Assembly: GCA_016218915.1 (NCBI GenBank)
Contig: JACRCQ010000054.1
Location: 124,001-188,000, forward strand
DNA length: 64,000 nt
Direction of reading: 5' to 3'
Origin: Deltaproteobacteria bacterium
Lineage (GTDB): Bacteria; Myxococcota_A; Polyangia; Polyangiales; Polyangiaceae
Numbering within the stretch: the stretch's first letter is position 1; the number at the start of each line of letters is the position of its first letter. Below are positions 36,260 through 43,587 of the stretch, piece by piece. The translations under genes were made by a program, and so were the position numbers. The notes under the pieces were generated by a model. It was given only the letters and a program-made list of their open reading frames with translations. It had not been told where the DNA came from and searched no databases.

Positions 36260-37237
36260 TTACATGGTGAGGGCCATGACGGCCTTCTGCGCGTGCATTC
36301 GATTCTCGGCTTCGTCGTAGACCACGGACTGCGGGCCATCCATCACGCCGTCGGTGACCTCGACGTTCCGGTCGGCCGGCAGCGGGTGCATGTAGATCGC
36401 ATCGGGCTTCGCCAGCGCCATCTTCCGCTCGTCGGTGATCCAGCTCGAGTACTTCTTGATGATCTCAGCGCCCTTGGCGCCGTCGGGCTCGTGCACCATG
36501 GCGCCCCAGCTCTTGGCGTACACGATGTCCGCGTCCTTGAAGGCCTCTTCCATGCTGTGGACGACCTCGAACTTGCCGCCGAACTTCTTGGCCTGCTCCT
36601 GGGCCATGTTCATGATCTCGGGCATGAGCTTGAACTCCGGCGGATGCGCCAGGGTCACGTCCAGGCCGAAGCGGGGCATCTGAACCACGAGCGACTGCGG
36701 CACGCTCATGGGCTTCTGGTAGGAAGCAGCGAACGCCCAGGACACGACCATCTTCTTCTTGCGAAGGTCCTTGCCCTTCTTCTCGATGATGGTCATCAGG
36801 TCCGCCAGACACTGGAACGGATGGTAGATGTCGCACTGCATGTTGAGCACGGGCACGCGCGAGGCCTTGGCTACGCCGTTGAGGTACCCGTTGCCAACGC
36901 CCCAGTCGCAATGGCGGATCGCGATGCCGTCGTAGTAGCGCCCGAAGATCTCGCCGATCTCCTTGGGCGTGTCGCCGTGCGAGATCTGCGTGGACTTGCT
37001 CTCGATGAATCCCGCATGCCCGCCGAGCTGGGCCATGCCCGCCTCGAACGACCCGCGGGTGCGCGTGCTGCTGAAGAAGAACAGCATCGCCAGGACCTTG
37101 TCCCTCAGATAGGCGTGGGACTCGCCGAGCGCGCGCTTGCGCTTCAGATCAAAGGCCACGTCCAGGACGGTTTCCACTTCTTCACGGCTGAAATCCAGGT
37201 CGCCGATCAGGTCGCGACCATGAAGCCACGTCTGCAT
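36260..37237 (-). CDS. ygeW: Knotted carbamoyltransferase, YgeW type
   Basis: A 325-residue carbamoyltransferase. It has the carbamoyl-phosphate loop STRTR (57-61), HPFQ (139-142), a SYQKPMSVPQ block (172-181), SMEEAFKDADIVY.KSW (228-244) and HPLP (284-287). These segments match the E. coli YgeW pattern (N.QCDI.HP.Q, WA..SY.KP.SVPQ, RFG.DVTLAHP), which I recall from memory. It lacks the long C-terminal part of E. coli YgeW (about 396 residues). The reaction is unproven; it may use or cleave a carbamoylated di-amino acid. A clear AGGAGGATGCAATG start region supports 37237. It is 13 bp upstream of arcC. Confidence 0.88.
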   Translation of the reverse strand: MQTWLHGRDLIGDLDFSREEVETVLDVAFDLKRKRALGESHAYLRDKVLAMLFFFSSTRTRGSFEAGMAQLGGHAGFIESKSTQISHGDTPKEIGEIFGRYYDGIAIRHCDWGVGNGYLNGVAKASRVPVLNMQCDIYHPFQCLADLMTIIEKKGKDLRKKKMVVSWAFAASYQKPMSVPQSLVVQMPRFGLDVTLAHPPEFKLMPEIMNMAQEQAKKFGGKFEVVHSMEEAFKDADIVYAKSWGAMVHEPDGAKGAEIIKKYSSWITDERKMALAKPDAIYMHPLPADRNVEVTDGVMDGPQSVVYDEAENRMHAQKAVMALTM

Positions 37238-37289
37238 TGCATCCTCCTGACGGTCCAACGCGGGACCGCTGCACTCTCAAATGACAGGA

Positions 37290-37313
37290 GGGGCGTCCGA
37301 CCACGGACGCCCC
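37290..37313. promoter_or_regulatory. Perfect 10-bp intercistronic hairpin
   Basis: ggggcgtccg (37290-37299) pairs exactly with cggacgcccc (37304-37313) around an acca loop, between the two carbamoyltransferase genes. No T-run follows on the minus strand, so it may protect an mRNA end or attenuate rather than terminate. Confidence 0.55.
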
Positions 37314-37331
37314 TGCCCACCGCCCTCAGGG

Positions 37332-38285
37332 TTACTCGGACTTTCCCAGCACCAGGTTCAGCAGCGCCATGCGCATCACGACGCCGTTGAACGCCTCCTG
37401 CCAGTAGCGGGAATGCTTGGTGGCGTCGACGTCGGCCGGCAGCTCATCCATACGCGGCAGCGAGTGCAGCACGATGGCGTCGCTCTTGCCCTTGGCCGCG
37501 AGCAGCTCGCGGGTGACCTTGTAGTTCGCCGGGGTCGTGCCCTTCTCGCCGCCCGACTCCTGGCGCGACTTGGTGTAGTCGGCCTGCACCACGGGCTCCA
37601 TGTAGATCACGTCGGCCTCGTGGATGACCTGCTCGACATGCTCGGCCTCGCGGAACCGGAGGTTCTTGGCCTTGAGCTCAGCTTTCCACTCCTCGGTCGG
37701 CGACATCTCCTTGGGGGAGATGAAGATCGCCTCGCAGTCGAACTGCGTGAGCGCGTAGCCGATCGAGTGCATCGTGCGCATGCGCATGTCGCCAATGCAC
37801 AGGAACTTCAGCCCGTCGATGCGCCCGCGCTCCTTGTTGACCGTGTACAGATCGGTCAACACCTGCGTCGGATGCTCGCCCCAGCCGTCACCTGCGTTGA
37901 TCACCGGCACGCTCGCCCACTTCGCGGCCTCGTGCGGTGCGCCCTGCTGGAAGTGGCGCATGACGATCGCGTCGCCGTAGTATTCCAGCATCTTGACGGT
38001 GTCCTTGATCGACTCCTGGTAGAAGTCGCCGGCACGCGTCATCTTCGCATCGGAGAATCCGGTCACGCTTCCGCCGAGCCGAAGCATCGCGGACTCGTGG
38101 GCCAGGCGCGTGCGGGTCGACGGCTGGTAGAAGGCCGTGACCAGGATCTTGTTCTTGAGCAGGTCGCAGCTGCGACGATCGCGCGCGATCGGCTCCATCT
38201 GGTCGGCGACCTGGAACACCCGGAAGAACTCCTCGCGTTCGAAGTCTTTGAGGGACAGGATGTCGCGTCCTTGGAAGCTTCTCAT
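37332..38285 (-). CDS. Aspartate carbamoyltransferase-like paralogue, altered substrate site
   Basis: A 317-residue member of the aspartate/ornithine carbamoyltransferase superfamily. The carbamoyl-phosphate elements are intact: STRTR (56-60), HPTQ (138-141) and HSLPR (274-278). Aspartate-site elements are changed compared with E. coli PyrB. The 80s loop, normally containing Ser80 and Lys84, reads TRAGDFYQ here. The TRVQ motif (Arg229, Gln231) reads EPVVQ. A canonical PyrB sits next door, so this copy probably has another substrate. A GAGGAT site supports the start at 38285; the longer frame to 38369 is unlikely. It is probably the first gene of the minus-strand carbamoyl operon. Confidence 0.85.
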   Translation of the reverse strand: MRSFQGRDILSLKDFEREEFFRVFQVADQMEPIARDRRSCDLLKNKILVTAFYQPSTRTRLAHESAMLRLGGSVTGFSDAKMTRAGDFYQESIKDTVKMLEYYGDAIVMRHFQQGAPHEAAKWASVPVINAGDGWGEHPTQVLTDLYTVNKERGRIDGLKFLCIGDMRMRTMHSIGYALTQFDCEAIFISPKEMSPTEEWKAELKAKNLRFREAEHVEQVIHEADVIYMEPVVQADYTKSRQESGGEKGTTPANYKVTRELLAAKGKSDAIVLHSLPRMDELPADVDATKHSRYWQEAFNGVVMRMALLNLVLGKSE

Positions 38286-38651
38286 GTCTCGGTATCCTCT
38301 TGTGCGGTGTGCGTTAACGCGGCGATCAGCAGCACAGGTGCGGCCCGTGTGCCGCAGACCGTCGACCATCCCGCGCTGCCCTGATCGACACGGGTGAGCG
38401 CTGAATCAAGCTGCCAAAAGAAGTCGAACCGCAGTGCCATGTCAAGAGACAAATCCGCTGCGCGCAGGCTTGCGACCGCGCGGGCACCCGCTCGCCAGCG
38501 CTTCCGGATGACCGCGTGGATCCACGGGAAATCGGCTGCGGATTTTGCGCTTGATGAAGTGCCCCAATGCCTCTAGTGCATCCGCGACACAAGCGTCCGC
38601 CAAGGCTCGCTCCCACCGAGTGCGCCTTCCCCCCAGCCGAAAGGAGCTCGT
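38286..38651. other. Divergent regulatory region, carbamoyl operon / pyrB
   Basis: A 366-bp gap between the divergent ATCase-like gene and pyrB. A short open frame (60 codons) on the plus strand has no ribosome binding site or similarity, and I do not call it. The region must contain both promoters; one weak candidate is listed separately. Confidence 0.6.
38417..38445 (-). promoter_or_regulatory. Candidate sigma-70-type promoter for the carbamoyl operon
   Basis: On the minus strand, TTGACA (38445-38440) is followed after 17 bp by TTCTTT (38422-38417), a poor -10 box. It faces the ATCase-like gene, whose start is about 130 bp downstream. High-GC genomes give many chance matches, so this is weak evidence. 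Confidence 0.3.
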
Positions 38652-39647
38652 ATGTCCAGCAGCTACGCCCCTCCCTCCCGCAAGCAGAACCCCCACCTGC
38701 CTTTCGGAGATCAGCGAACCGCGCCCTGGTACGGCAAGGACATCCTCTCCGTCCGCCAATTCAATCGAAACGATCTCGAATACGTCTTTGGCGTCGCCCA
38801 CGAAATGCGCGAAATGGTCGAACGCGTCGGCACCTTCGACCTGCTCAAGGGCAAGATCCTCGCAAATGTCTTCTACGAGCCTTCCACCCGCACCTCTGCC
38901 TCCTTCACCGCCGCCATGGAACGGCTCGGCGGTTCGGTCATCCCCATCAACGAGGTGCGCTATTCCTCTGTCGCCAAGGGCGAATCGCTACCCGACACCA
39001 TCCGGAGCCTCGAGTGCTACGCCGACGTCGTCGTGCTGCGTCATCCTGAGGTCGGCGCCTCTGCCCTGGCCGCGGATTATGCGAAGAAACCCATCATCAA
39101 CGCTGGTGATGGCGTCGGCGAGCACCCCACCCAGGCATTGCTCGACCTGTTCACCATTTCCGAGGAGCTCGGGCGCATCGACGGGCTGACGGTCACGATG
39201 GTCGGCGACCTCAAGCATGGTCGCACAGTCCACTCGCTCGCCCGCTTGCTGTCGCTCTTCCAGGTCCGCCTGAACTACGTAGCTCCGGACATCCTGCGCA
39301 TGCCCAAGGAAATCATCGGTGAGCTCGAAGAGCGCGCCATGCCCCAGGAAGAGCACGAGCTGCTCGACAAGGTCATCGGTGACACCGACGTGCTCTACGT
39401 CACACGCGTGCAGAAGGAGCGATTCCAGGATCCCGCGAACTACGACAAAGTCCAGGGGTCGTACACGATCACCTCGGATGTCATGAAGAGAGCCAAAGAC
39501 CGCATGATCGTCATGCACCCGCTGCCCCGCGTCGGCGAGATCAGCATGGACGTCGACCCTGACCCCCGCGCCGCCTACTTCCGCCAGATGGAATACGGCC
39601 TGTACGTCCGCATGGCGCTCCTCGCCATGGTCCTCGGCAAAGCCTGA
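38652..39647 (+). CDS. pyrB: Aspartate carbamoyltransferase
   Basis: A 331-residue enzyme of de novo pyrimidine synthesis (carbamoyl phosphate plus aspartate to carbamoyl aspartate). All key elements are present: STRTS, HPTQ, the SSVAKGES loop holding the Ser80/Lys84 equivalents, [20 protein letters not shown] (Arg229/Gln231 equivalents) and [28 protein letters not shown] precedes the ATG. Read against the paralogue at 37332-38285 it acts as a built-in control: here the aspartate residues are intact. No pyrC, pyrI or carAB is adjacent, so this copy is probably in a mixed context. Confidence 0.92.
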   Translation: MSSSYAPPSRKQNPHLPFGDQRTAPWYGKDILSVRQFNRNDLEYVFGVAHEMREMVERVGTFDLLKGKILANVFYEPSTRTSASFTAAMERLGGSVIPINEVRYSSVAKGESLPDTIRSLECYADVVVLRHPEVGASALAADYAKKPIINAGDGVGEHPTQALLDLFTISEELGRIDGLTVTMVGDLKHGRTVHSLARLLSLFQVRLNYVAPDILRMPKEIIGELEERAMPQEEHELLDKVIGDTDVLYVTRVQKERFQDPANYDKVQGSYTITSDVMKRAKDRMIVMHPLPRVGEISMDVDPDPRAAYFRQMEYGLYVRMALLAMVLGKA

Positions 39648-39662
39648 GCCGCAACCGTTCTG

Positions 39663-39730
39663 GAGCCGCGACCGTCAGGGAGCGGGTTTGCCTCTCGCAC
39701 TCCCCACCCGCTCGCCACGCTCGCGGCTCC
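39663..39730. repeat. Dispersed repeat forming a large imperfect palindrome
   Basis: The left arm (39663-39686) is identical to the 24-bp repeat at 26193-26216. The right arm (39706-39730) is its imperfect inverse complement. A related unit (gagccgcaaccgttctg) precedes the left arm. The palindrome lies between convergent pyrB and ssnA stops, where it could act as a two-way terminator or be a REP-type mobile element. Confidence 0.8.
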
Positions 39731-39752
39731 ACGCCGACGCGAGCGGGTTCTG

Positions 39753-41090
39753 CTACGCCAGTCTCTTCCAGACTCCCGCACAAGCTGCGTCCACGCGCTT
39801 GCGGATCTTCGGCAGATCCACCCCCTGCAGCCCTCGACGATCGAGCCGTACCACCCCCTCGATCACGGTCGCCATGATCGAGCTCTCCGTGATGCCAAAC
39901 GTCAGATGCCCGTCCAGCGTGCCCGCCGTGATCGGCGTGGGCGAAAGATAGTCCACCACGGTCAGATCCGCGGGCGATTCCGGCGCGATCATGCCGATGC
40001 GCGGGTTGGCGAACAGGGTACGGGCCAGCTGCATGTTGGTCTCGAGCAGCAGCCGGCGGCACAGGTCGATTCCCATGCCCGGGTCCTTGCGCACGTGACG
40101 GGCCATCAGATAGGCCGACTTGGCTGCGCGCAGCATGTTGCTCGCCATGCCGTCCGTTCCCAGCGCCACCGTCACCCCAAGCTCCATCGCATGCACCAGA
40201 TCGAGCGCACCCACCGCGTTGTTGGCGTTCGATTCCGGGTTGTGCACCAGGAACGCCCCGGCCTTGGCGATCTTCTTGAGCTCGTCGTCCTTGAGATGCA
40301 CGCCGTGCGCGAGCACGCTGCCTGCCCGGAGCAGCCCGTGCGCTTCGAGACGATCCACCACGCCGCAGCCGTAGCGCTTGCGCGCATGCTTGGTGTCCGA
40401 GGCGTCCTCTGCCACGTGGATGTGCACCGGAACGTCGGCCGGCGCCGTGCGCTGCACCAGATCCAGGGTCTCGTCGGACACGGTGAACGACGCATGCAAG
40501 CCGAGCAGACCCCGCAGCTTCGGCGAGGACTTGCGCGTCAAGAACGACAGATTCTCCTCGAGTCCCAGGACCGCATCTTCAATGCCGTTGCGGTCCGTGA
40601 TCTCGTAGCAGAGCGCCGCGCGTATCCCGCACGCATCACAGACAGCCGCGAGCGCTTCGAGCGAGCCGCGGATCGCGCTGGGGGAAGCGTGGTGATCGAC
40701 GACCGTAGCAGCGCCCCAGCGCACGGAGTCGAGCACGGGTGGCCAGGCGCCTGCGGCGACGGACTCGAGGTCGAGCGCACGATCGAGCTTCCACCAGATG
40801 CCTTCGAGGACCTCCTTGAAATTGCGCAGCTGCGTGTCAGGGGCCAGGGGCATCCCCCGGGCAAATGTCGAGTAGAAGTGATGGTGCGCGTTGACCAGCG
40901 CAGGCATCACGACCTTGCCCTCGGCATCGAGGTGCTTGGCGGTGCCGTGCGCTTTTCGCAGGTCCGCAAAGGGTCCGACGGCTTTCACGAGCCCGCCGGA
41001 GCACACTACGCCTGCATCAGGCACGATCCCGGTCGCAGCGTGGTTCGTAATGACGGTTGCGGGCCCGATCAACAGCTCGGTTTGTGGCAT
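39753..41090 (-). CDS. ssnA: SsnA-type amidohydrolase
   Basis: A 445-residue metal-dependent amidohydrolase. It has the HxH motif in PALVNAHHHFYSTFARGM (His69, His71), which matches the SsnA/chlorohydrolase subgroup, then VHIHVAEDASD, SVLAHGV and ALGTDGMASNM with further metal and catalytic residues, and the WWKLDRALD and DYLSPTP blocks typical of SsnA. It lies 90 bp downstream of the cyclic amidohydrolase gene. In E. coli ssnA sits in the ygeW-hyuA-yqeA cluster; it is thought to deaminate or hydrolyse a purine or ureide intermediate. Its substrate is not established. Confidence 0.88.
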   Translation of the reverse strand: MPQTELLIGPATVITNHAATGIVPDAGVVCSGGLVKAVGPFADLRKAHGTAKHLDAEGKVVMPALVNAHHHFYSTFARGMPLAPDTQLRNFKEVLEGIWWKLDRALDLESVAAGAWPPVLDSVRWGAATVVDHHASPSAIRGSLEALAAVCDACGIRAALCYEITDRNGIEDAVLGLEENLSFLTRKSSPKLRGLLGLHASFTVSDETLDLVQRTAPADVPVHIHVAEDASDTKHARKRYGCGVVDRLEAHGLLRAGSVLAHGVHLKDDELKKIAKAGAFLVHNPESNANNAVGALDLVHAMELGVTVALGTDGMASNMLRAAKSAYLMARHVRKDPGMGIDLCRRLLLETNMQLARTLFANPRIGMIAPESPADLTVVDYLSPTPITAGTLDGHLTFGITESSIMATVIEGVVRLDRRGLQGVDLPKIRKRVDAACAGVWKRLA

Positions 41091-41180
41091 GGCGTATCCA
41101 GAAAAGTCTCGGCAAAGGCCGGTGTCAAGGGACGCCTCGAGCGGCGTCCGACAGGAGTCGGAGTGCCCCCGGCAAGGGCT

Positions 41181-42578
41181 TCATGCGGCAGAATCGTGGT
41201 CCGGCCGGACCAGCTGACCGACCGGCGCGCCCAGCATGCCGCGGCTGCGCTCGAACACCTCGGTGCCTCGCACGAAGGTGCGCATCACCATCCCGGTCAG
41301 CTCCATTCCCTCGAACGGAGTGTACTTCTGCCGGGTCAGGAGCTTGTCAGCCTGCACGGTCCACTTCTGCTCCGGATCGATGGCGACGAAGTCACCGTCC
41401 ATGCCGGGCTGCAGCCCGCCCTTCCTCGATTCCAGCCCGTGAATCCGGGCCGGCGCCGCGCAAACCAGCTCGATCGCGCGCTGCAGGTCGATTCGTCCCT
41501 TGGCAACCCCTTCGCTCAGCAGGAACGGCAAGAGCAGCTCGACCCCGGGCACTCCACCGTAGTCCGTCCAGATCGACCCTGTCTGCTTCTCCTGCGGCCA
41601 CTGCGCAGGCGCGTGATCCGTCGCCACCATGTCGATCGTTCCGTCCGCAACTCCCTCCCACAACGCATCCCGATCCGCAGCCGACTTGACCACAGGCGCA
41701 GTCTTCAGCAGCGAGCCCATGCGCACGAAGTCGTCGATCGTGAAGGCAAGGAAGTGAGGGCAGGTCTCGGCGGTGACCGACACGCCCCGCGCACGCGCCG
41801 CGCGCAGCAGGCGCACACCTTCGGCACAGGCCATGTGCACGATGTGGACGCGGGCGCCGGTCTTCTCGGCCAGCTCGATGCAAGTGGCGATTCCCTTGGC
41901 TTCGGCCTCGGCGTTGCGCGATCGGGCATAGGCCAGCGGGCCTTCGCGATCGCCGCTGTGCATCTCGCGCTCGACCCCTTCGAGCACGGCGCGCTTGTCC
42001 TCGGCATGAACGCCGACGGTCAACCCGATGTCTGCGGCGATGCGCATGACCTCCTCGAGCTGCAGGCGCGTCAGATCCTCGAAGGTCGGCATTCCGGAGA
42101 CCAGGTAGGTCTTGATGCTGCGGACGCCGTAGGAATAGAGCATCTGGAGCGACCGGCGCACGTGATCCAGCGCGAAGTCGTTGCCGCGAACGCCCGCCCA
42201 CAGGGCGAAGTCCACGCTGGCCTTGGGCGCGATGACCTTGAGCTTGCGGTCGAGCGAAGCCACGTCGGTCACAGGGGGCATCGACGTGCACGGCATGTCG
42301 ATCACGGTCGTGACGCCGCCGGCTGCGGCAGCGATCGTGCCGGTCGCGAATGTTTCGCGGTGCGTGAACCCCGGCTCGTCGAAATGGACGTGGCCGTCCA
42401 TGGCCCCCGGGATGACCAGGCGCCCACCGAAGTCGACGTCCACGGTCCCAAGCCCGGCCGCGCGGTCGATGGCCTCGATGCGACCATCGCACACGGTCAG
42501 CGCGCATTCCGCTGTGGAGCTTGCGCCGGCGCACACGCGAGCGCGCACGAATCGCAGGCGTTTGGAGTCCTTTTTCAT
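41181..42578 (-). CDS. Cyclic amidohydrolase (allantoinase/hydantoinase family)
   Basis: A 465-residue enzyme of the dihydroorotase/allantoinase/hydantoinase family. Motifs: MDGHVHFDEPG (His63, His65), TGTIAAAAGGVTTVIDMP, MPPVTDV.SLDRKL, Lys156 in IKTYLVSGMP (carbamylated lysine), HIVHMACAEG and ATDHAP. The PPVT..SLD and VDFALWAG wording fits allantoinase rather than dihydroorotase. The start at 42578 is followed by MKKDSKRLRF; the open frame to 42914 is only a shadow. It is head gene of a two-gene operon with ssnA and divergent from prmC. In function it corresponds to hyuA of E. coli ygeW clusters. Likely ring-opening of a ureide. Confidence 0.85.
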   Translation of the reverse strand: MKKDSKRLRFVRARVCAGASSTAECALTVCDGRIEAIDRAAGLGTVDVDFGGRLVIPGAMDGHVHFDEPGFTHRETFATGTIAAAAGGVTTVIDMPCTSMPPVTDVASLDRKLKVIAPKASVDFALWAGVRGNDFALDHVRRSLQMLYSYGVRSIKTYLVSGMPTFEDLTRLQLEEVMRIAADIGLTVGVHAEDKRAVLEGVEREMHSGDREGPLAYARSRNAEAEAKGIATCIELAEKTGARVHIVHMACAEGVRLLRAARARGVSVTAETCPHFLAFTIDDFVRMGSLLKTAPVVKSAADRDALWEGVADGTIDMVATDHAPAQWPQEKQTGSIWTDYGGVPGVELLLPFLLSEGVAKGRIDLQRAIELVCAAPARIHGLESRKGGLQPGMDGDFVAIDPEQKWTVQADKLLTRQKYTPFEGMELTGMVMRTFVRGTEVFERSRGMLGAPVGQLVRPDHDSAA

Positions 42579-42660
42579 GGCTGAAGCCGTCAGAGGGGCG
42601 GTCAGCTTAGCACCAAGAGCCGAAGGTGGGTGCGGATCTGTGCTAGTCGAGAGGTTGCCC

Positions 42661-43587
42661 ATGAGCGAGCCGAACAACACGACCGCACGGCCCACCGCAG
42701 CGAAGTCCGACGAGCCGTGGACCGTGGGGCGCCTGCTGGGCTGGTTGACCGAGGACCTGCGCTCACGCCAGATCGAGTCGCCCCGTCTCGAGGCCGAGCT
42801 GCTGCTCGGAGAAGCCCTCGCCTGCGATCGGATTCGCCTGATCGTGGACCGCGATCGCGTGTTGGAAGAGGGCGAGCTTGCCCGGCTGCGAGCGCTGGTC
42901 CAGCGCAGGCGCAAGCGCGAGCCGGTGGCGTACCTGCGCGGTGAGCGGGAGTTCTACGGACGCTCGTTTCGCGTGGATCGAAGAGTCCTGGTACCGCGTC
43001 CTGACACCGAGACCCTCGTCGAAGTCGCCCTGCGACGCAGCCGGGATCGATCGATGTTCGGACGTCTGCTCGATCTGTGCACCGGCTCGGGCAACGTGGC
43101 GATCTCCTTTGCGAGGGAGCGGCCGACGTGGCGGGTGGACGGCACGGATCTGTCCGAGGATGCGCTTGCGGTAGCGCGCGACAATGCGATGAGGCTCGGC
43201 GCGCTGTGGAACGTACGGTTCAAGCACGGCGATCTGTTCCAGGCGATCGAGCCGCACGACCTATACGAAGTGATCATCGCGAACCCGCCCTACATCCCAC
43301 GCGCGGAGATCGAGCAGCTCGCGCCTGACATCCGGGAGCACGAGCCGCGCATGGCGCTCGACGGAGGAGAGGATGGCCTGGACCTGATCCGCCTGATCGC
43401 GTCAGGCGCCCCGGCACACCTGGTGGAAGGCGGGTTGCTCGCCATGGAGATCGGCGTCGACCAGCCCGAGGCCGTGCAGGCACTCCTGCAGCAGGCGGGG
43501 TTTTGCGAGATCGAGATCGATCGCGATCTCGCCTCCAGACCGCGCGTGGTGAGCGGAGTGTGGCCAGGCGCGCAGCTCAGCGCTTGA
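42661..43587 (+). CDS. prmC: PrmC-type release factor glutamine methyltransferase
   Basis: A 308-residue SAM-dependent methyltransferase. The N-terminal helical domain (about 20-100) and the VPRPDTETLVE linker are characteristic of PrmC. The SAM loop reads DLCTGSGNVAIS (139-149) and the substrate motif is NPPY (208-211). It methylates the Gln of the GGQ motif of peptide chain release factors. The frame is open far upstream, but the ATG at 42661 fits the family. Its 3' end overlaps the convergent DUF4388/J-domain gene by 11 bp. Function confidence is high. Confidence 0.92.
   Translation: MSEPNNTTARPTAAKSDEPWTVGRLLGWLTEDLRSRQIESPRLEAELLLGEALACDRIRLIVDRDRVLEEGELARLRALVQRRRKREPVAYLRGEREFYGRSFRVDRRVLVPRPDTETLVEVALRRSRDRSMFGRLLDLCTGSGNVAISFARERPTWRVDGTDLSEDALAVARDNAMRLGALWNVRFKHGDLFQAIEPHDLYEVIIANPPYIPRAEIEQLAPDIREHEPRMALDGGEDGLDLIRLIASGAPAHLVEGGLLAMEIGVDQPEAVQALLQQAGFCEIEIDRDLASRPRVVSGVWPGAQLSA

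Noticed and set aside
37332-38285. Calling the second ATCase-like gene pyrB
   Set aside because: Aspartate-site residues are replaced, and a canonical PyrB lies at 38652-39647.
38394-38576. 60-codon plus-strand frame in the divergent region
   Set aside because: No ribosome binding site, no similarity, overlaps a shadow on the other strand; better read as regulatory DNA.
41181-42578. Calling the cyclic amidohydrolase pyrC (dihydroorotase)
   Set aside because: Its motif wording (PPVT..SLD, VDFALWAG) and operon with ssnA fit allantoinase/hydantoinase better, although family members are hard to separate by eye.
39906-42584. Long antisense frame (892 codons) across ssnA and the cyclic amidohydrolase
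   Set aside because: Shadow of two clear enzymes; no motif.
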